64,000 bases of DNA from Ketobacter alkanivorans. Its GTDB lineage: Bacteria; Pseudomonadota; Gammaproteobacteria; Pseudomonadales; Ketobacteraceae. The notes beneath the pieces are model-generated. The model worked only from the letters and a program-made list of their open reading frames with translations, made no database searches and was not told where the DNA came from. This document shows, in pieces, positions 61,301-64,000 of the stretch. Location: contig NZ_CP022684.1 of the NCBI RefSeq assembly GCF_002863865.1, positions 3,663,990-3,727,989 of the forward strand. Reading direction: 5' to 3'. A program made the translations under genes and the position numbers. Each line of letters begins with the position of its first letter. Positions within the stretch are counted from its first letter, which is position 1.

Positions 61301-61817
61301 TTAGAATATTGATTCGATGATTGATGCCAGAGGCCCTGAACTGGATGCTGCTGGCGTGATACAGCGGATCGCTGGCCATTCGCACATCCAGCTCGCCAAC
61401 TCTCACCAGATCTACGCTTACGGGGATCGGGATAACAATCTGTGGCAGTTCCAGTGTATCGCTGGGTTCATCCGTATCGATGGCATCGTTCACGATGACG
61501 TTTACACGGTCAACTTGAATTGAGCGAACACACAACTCGAACCGTAAGAAGCAACGGGGCTTTATTTGCAGATGAGCACCGGTCAAGGCAACGGATACAT
61601 CCTCATCGTTGTAACTGAAATCAAATTGCAACCCGTCTGCCAGCGAGCCTTGTATGTGATTGAATTGTACTTCTGGAATCTCCTCAGACACTGTATCTAA
61701 CAGCAACTGGTGTAATTTGGGGCTGAAGCTCGCCCACATCAATGCACCGGTGACTATCAGAAACAGTGCCAGCAGGGTGCCAAACAGGCGGATGGAAAAA
61801 GCTGCAGCGCTTTTCAT
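58329..61817 (-). CDS. tamB: Translocation and assembly module protein TamB
   Basis: 1162 residues. A long beta-taco protein bridging inner and outer membranes, implicated in outer-membrane protein assembly and phospholipid transport. An N-terminal membrane anchor lies at about 9-29 (LFGTLLALFLIVTGALMW), the middle is repetitive beta structure, and the last 300 residues form the DUF490 domain (GDLIFIDDLENPQLRLSATR; RKAGETLGIQDL; VGLSGYITPDLMIRYGVGMF). The ATG overlaps the tamA stop in ATGA. Confidence 0.94.
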   Translation of the reverse strand: MKSAAAFSIRLFGTLLALFLIVTGALMWASFSPKLHQLLLDTVSEEIPEVQFNHIQGSLADGLQFDFSYNDEDVSVALTGAHLQIKPRCFLRFELCVRSIQVDRVNVIVNDAIDTDEPSDTLELPQIVIPIPVSVDLVRVGELDVRMASDPLYHASSIQFRASGINHRINILNLNASDEYCTWQGSGMIRLTRRYPIDVRATCDTELYPLSKLTAHAQGDLDKLSIMAQSYGPLASQLDMTLQPLLETLPVDFKLKLSEPFIYPIDDTTITALEANVAGKGDLDGLTLTLSGKLSSPLFPSPLQLSSSSLLTMERLQLDDLIITLPEGKLRSHGELLFEPELTWNAVTDLSKVSLQPFEDSIQGEVSGTIHHSGQLSEHSVLITASLDQLNGILHNTPWEMNGDVAFAEEQLHVNNVEILQDRNYVKANGTLNLNGKSNLQLTLNIKQFDLIAPKLAGSVQGELTLSDRLEHPAIKGTLQAEHIAYDDITLTSAQAIVNIQPLIGEHNQLQLRFDDLRIAEQVVLDGLATIEGNAMHHIASVRIQDNQANQFSVQCHGEFPLSATTIDTDLWQAQCNRSRIQTTYLQPAQTWKLQKPFKLELKNLDQITVSPLCYSYLDSTLCTQKTLRASVDAATPVQLAASNLNLAWLQPWLPNDAVLHGSADLDAIIQLLPNLTIQASASSENSHIVLFHNTAQSMTLDLNHAELSANLAQDTLAFKWLLQSSIGNSNGKLRLQEEQLSGEVLVDNFIVSPFSHWLLVDEGDHLHGTLSGDFNLGGTLASPTLSGKASLVQGEIHTAMLPLPITDISINLTTEQRIADLEGSFLVGDKPGQLNGTFNWQQEDWWSKVSFQSETLAYRPEENILVYLKPDIAFNLTPTSLTINGDVHIPKARIHLKSLPEQAVTVSPDTVIEGSQSEDGTALQISSNLNLTLGDDVRFKGYGLETDVTGQMTISQHRSDLLQSKGIIRLKNGTYQAYGQSLSITDGDLIFIDDLENPQLRLSATRNNISDNVVVGIRVTGRARSPDIAIFSIPEMPQQEKFYYLITGRAPNTDSTQDSSSVAAEAAVSMALEARSGALTRKAGETLGIQDLTLSTGSTENRSEVGLSGYITPDLMIRYGVGMFEAVNTLTLKYRIRKNLYAEVISGKSNAFDLLWSFDRD

Positions 61818-63583
61818 AGCAGCATTCCCAGATAGATATGCAAGCGCAGGGATTTGTCTTCTTCGGCGGTGACCGGTTTTGCAATGTCGAATGAGAACGT
61901 GCCCACAGGTATCGTCCAGCGCAAACCGACACCAGCACCGGAATGGAACGGATCATGACTGGATATAAATGTTCGCCCGGTATCGGCAAAGGTGGCCAGC
62001 TGCCACTCTTCATTAAGTCGGTAGCGATACTCCAGGCTGAATACATTCAGGAATTGGCCACCTTGCAATTCGCCGTTTTCATCTTTGGGGGCAAGGGAGT
62101 TATATTTATAGCCGCGTACCGTTTGATCGCCACCAGTATAAAAACGCTTGGATAGCGGCACAGAATAGAAATCATCGGTCATGATGCCCCCCAACGCAAA
62201 GCGAGTGGAAATGGCATCCTCTGAGGTCAGATCCAGGGTGTAGGATGCGCCGATCTCGCCGGATAAGAACAGGGTGTTGTCCGATAGCACATTGAAACCC
62301 AAAGAACTGTCGATCCAATATTTTAAAATAGCGGTTGGATTGTTGCTGCTCCCATAAACAAGACGCTCGATAAAGTGATAGTTGGGCAAAATGTAGGTGA
62401 TGGTTTCTTCCGGGTTGTTGCCCTGTCGATAGGTTTCGTTTTCAAGGTTCACCCCGACACTGTATTGCCACTGCTTGCGCTGCGAGCGCTTCAGCGCGAT
62501 ACCGGTACTGAGCTGAGCTGATTCGCGATCGGTGGTTTCTTCTCGTTTCCAGCCGGTGTCCCAGCTCAGGTAGCGTTCCAGTGGGTGGGGCCAGGGGATG
62601 TGATACTGAACAGTGACCTCCTCGCCGATTTGAGAGACCTGCATATTGCTGTAGATGTTGTCACCGCGAGCGTTTACCTTTGGTCGCGTCCAACCCAGCT
62701 TGCCGCGCATGCCGGTGTCTGTTCCGTAACCTATACCCGTGGTGAATTGATCCTTAGGCTGATCTTCCAGTTCGATATTCAGTGTCGCCTGATTCGGTGG
62801 CGTTGATTCAACGTCGATTATTGCATTCTTAAAATAACCGCTGCTAAGCAGGTTTTCGTAGATGATGCCTACTTTGTCGGTGTCATACCACTCACCGGCG
62901 TGAGTATTCACCAGTTGTCGTGATGTTTTGTCAGACAGGTCACTACCTGATATTTGGATATCATTGATGCGATAGCGTTGCCCCAGTGTCATATGCAGAA
63001 TGACCACCGCCGTGTGCTGGTCAAGGTTCACCTGCAGCGCGCTTTGAGACCAGTTGGCATCAAGATAACCCTGTTGTCGCAGGGATAGCAGCAGTTCCTT
63101 TTTGTAGTTGTCGTACAGCTGGTGTCGCATCGGCTGGCCGACAATAAACGGGGGCGTTTGGATTAATTTGAGTGCTTTTGGTTTTAACCCTGATTCAGGC
63201 TGTGGAACATTGATGTCGCTTTTACCCCACACAACCACCGGGCCAGGTTCAATGTGGATATCCAGAGACTGGTTGCCCCAGCTGATCTTAATGCTGGCTT
63301 CGTAGTAACCAAACGGCTGCAGGGCATCGCGCACAGAGGAGCGGATGGCTTTGCGTATGCTGTCTTCATCACCCTCTGGAATGGCGTCCCAGTTTGAAAG
63401 ATGCAAGCTCACGTTTTCTTTCAGCCCGTTATCGACACCCACGACATTGATCTTCAACTTGGCTTCGGCCAGCTTGGGCATAAATATTATTAATATCAAC
63501 AGGATGCAGTTGACACTGGAGCGCGCGTTACGGTGTCTCAAGGCTGTATACCGGGGATCCGAGAAGGCGAGGGAATGGAGCAC
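61814..63583 (-). CDS. tamA: Outer-membrane assembly protein TamA (Omp85 family)
   Basis: Up to 589 residues. A signal peptide (CILLILIIFMPKLAEA) precedes three POTRA domains (LKINVVGVDNGLKENV; YRINDIQISGSDL) and a 16-strand barrel ending in the Omp85 C-terminal motif region (GAGVGLRWTIPVGTFSFDIAKPV). GGDQTVRGYKYNSLAP is the L6-type RGY motif. The GTG at 63583 is the longest option; the true start may lie a little downstream (for example a TTG near the RHRNAR segment). It is coupled to tamB. Confidence 0.93.
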   Translation of the reverse strand: MLHSLAFSDPRYTALRHRNARSSVNCILLILIIFMPKLAEAKLKINVVGVDNGLKENVSLHLSNWDAIPEGDEDSIRKAIRSSVRDALQPFGYYEASIKISWGNQSLDIHIEPGPVVVWGKSDINVPQPESGLKPKALKLIQTPPFIVGQPMRHQLYDNYKKELLLSLRQQGYLDANWSQSALQVNLDQHTAVVILHMTLGQRYRINDIQISGSDLSDKTSRQLVNTHAGEWYDTDKVGIIYENLLSSGYFKNAIIDVESTPPNQATLNIELEDQPKDQFTTGIGYGTDTGMRGKLGWTRPKVNARGDNIYSNMQVSQIGEEVTVQYHIPWPHPLERYLSWDTGWKREETTDRESAQLSTGIALKRSQRKQWQYSVGVNLENETYRQGNNPEETITYILPNYHFIERLVYGSSNNPTAILKYWIDSSLGFNVLSDNTLFLSGEIGASYTLDLTSEDAISTRFALGGIMTDDFYSVPLSKRFYTGGDQTVRGYKYNSLAPKDENGELQGGQFLNVFSLEYRYRLNEEWQLATFADTGRTFISSHDPFHSGAGVGLRWTIPVGTFSFDIAKPVTAEEDKSLRLHIYLGMLL

Positions 63584-63757
63584 ATGTTGATGATGAAAAT
63601 AGCACAGCCCTGTGTTGAATGTTAAGCGGCCATATAAGTGGATAGCCTGGCCAAACGTTGCTTATCTGTCTGCCATTTTAATGTGTGGCCGATAGCATGT
63701 ACACGGATGTCCTGATTAATACAGGGCTTACAACAACAAAGACAATGAGGTTGGAGC

Positions 63758-64000
63758 ATGAGAGCGGAAAATTGGGGTGGTACCTTGCAGCGTTGGCTGG
63801 GGGTAGTGGCATTAACATCGGCCTGTGTGTTAGCCAGTGGTTGCCATGACGAATTGCATGTGAAGGTTAAGACCGGCGGCTGGGTAACCGGTAAGTGGCA
63901 TGGAGAAACAGAAGAGGGGGCCCGTGTGTTTTTGGGTATTCCTTATGCAAAACCTCCGGTGGGAGAGCTGCGGTTTCAGCCTCCTCAGCCTGCAGAGCGA
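63758..64000 (+). CDS. Carboxylesterase family lipoprotein (3' end outside window)
   Basis: 81 residues are visible from ATG 63758, which has GAGG seven bases ahead. A lipoprotein signal ends in LASGC (Cys near residue 29). The type-B carboxylesterase start follows: [38 protein letters not shown], given here in parts as [11 protein letters not shown] and [10 protein letters not shown]. It is divergent from tamA. The rest, including the catalytic Ser, is outside the window. Confidence 0.8.
   Translation, partial: MRAENWGGTLQRWLGVVALTSACVLASGCHDELHVKVKTGGWVTGKWHGETEEGARVFLGIPYAKPPVGELRFQPPQPAER

Overview
The window is a chromosomal segment of a Gram-negative gammaproteobacterium. It carries outer-membrane biogenesis genes (lptD, surA, tamA, tamB), type IV pilus assembly genes, an orphan type VI secretion (T6SS) vgrG operon, and housekeeping blocks whose order matches, from memory, Pseudomonas and its relatives: mrcA/pilMNOPQ/aroK/aroB/damX-like/gltB/gltD/hemE, and prkA/yeaH/spoVR next to apaH/apaG/rsmA/pdxA/surA/lptD//amgK/murU/djlA and rpe/gph/trpE. 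The species cannot be fixed from the sequence; a Pseudomonadales/Oceanospirillales-type marine bacterium fits. No rRNA, tRNA, CRISPR array, insertion sequence or prophage was seen.

Layout. 1-2.5 kb: the 3' part of a PhzF-family gene and isocitrate lyase (aceA) with a strong terminator. 2.5-11.4 kb, minus strand: an eight-gene vgrG operon with no T6SS core genes. It encodes the VgrG spike, a DUF6484 protein, a methyltransferase, a DUF2169 protein, a ketosynthase-like protein that appears to have lost its cysteine, a PAAR-like protein with a C-terminal extension that looks like a toxin, a SUKH protein that is its likely immunity partner, and a HEAT-repeat TIGR02270 protein. 11.5-29.8 kb: conserved block with PBP1A, the pilus alignment complex and secretin, shikimate-pathway enzymes, glutamate synthase and hemE. 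29.9-36.0 kb: mixed accessory genes (hotdog thioesterase, polysaccharide deacetylase, phosphatase, crotonase, TetR regulator, a secreted tandem DAPG-hydrolase-like protein, alpha/beta hydrolase). 36.0-53.2 kb: the prkA/yeaH/spoVR stress operon, the lptD-to-apaH operon, peptidoglycan-recycling amgK/murU with djlA, a DUF3530 gene, and rpe/gph. 53.3-57.6 kb: tryptophan genes trpEGDC preceded by an unlisted leader peptide containing Trp-Arg repeats. 57.7-58.3 kb: two small paralogous membrane-protein genes. 58.3-63.6 kb: tamB and tamA. The window ends inside a carboxylesterase lipoprotein gene.

Most notable for follow-up: the vgrG operon with its probable effector/immunity pair and degenerate ketosynthase; a secreted two-domain PhlG-like protein in which one domain has lost every predicted metal ligand, divergent from a TetR gene across a perfect 28-bp palindrome; the two small membrane-protein paralogues between trpC and tamB; and the trp leader peptide.
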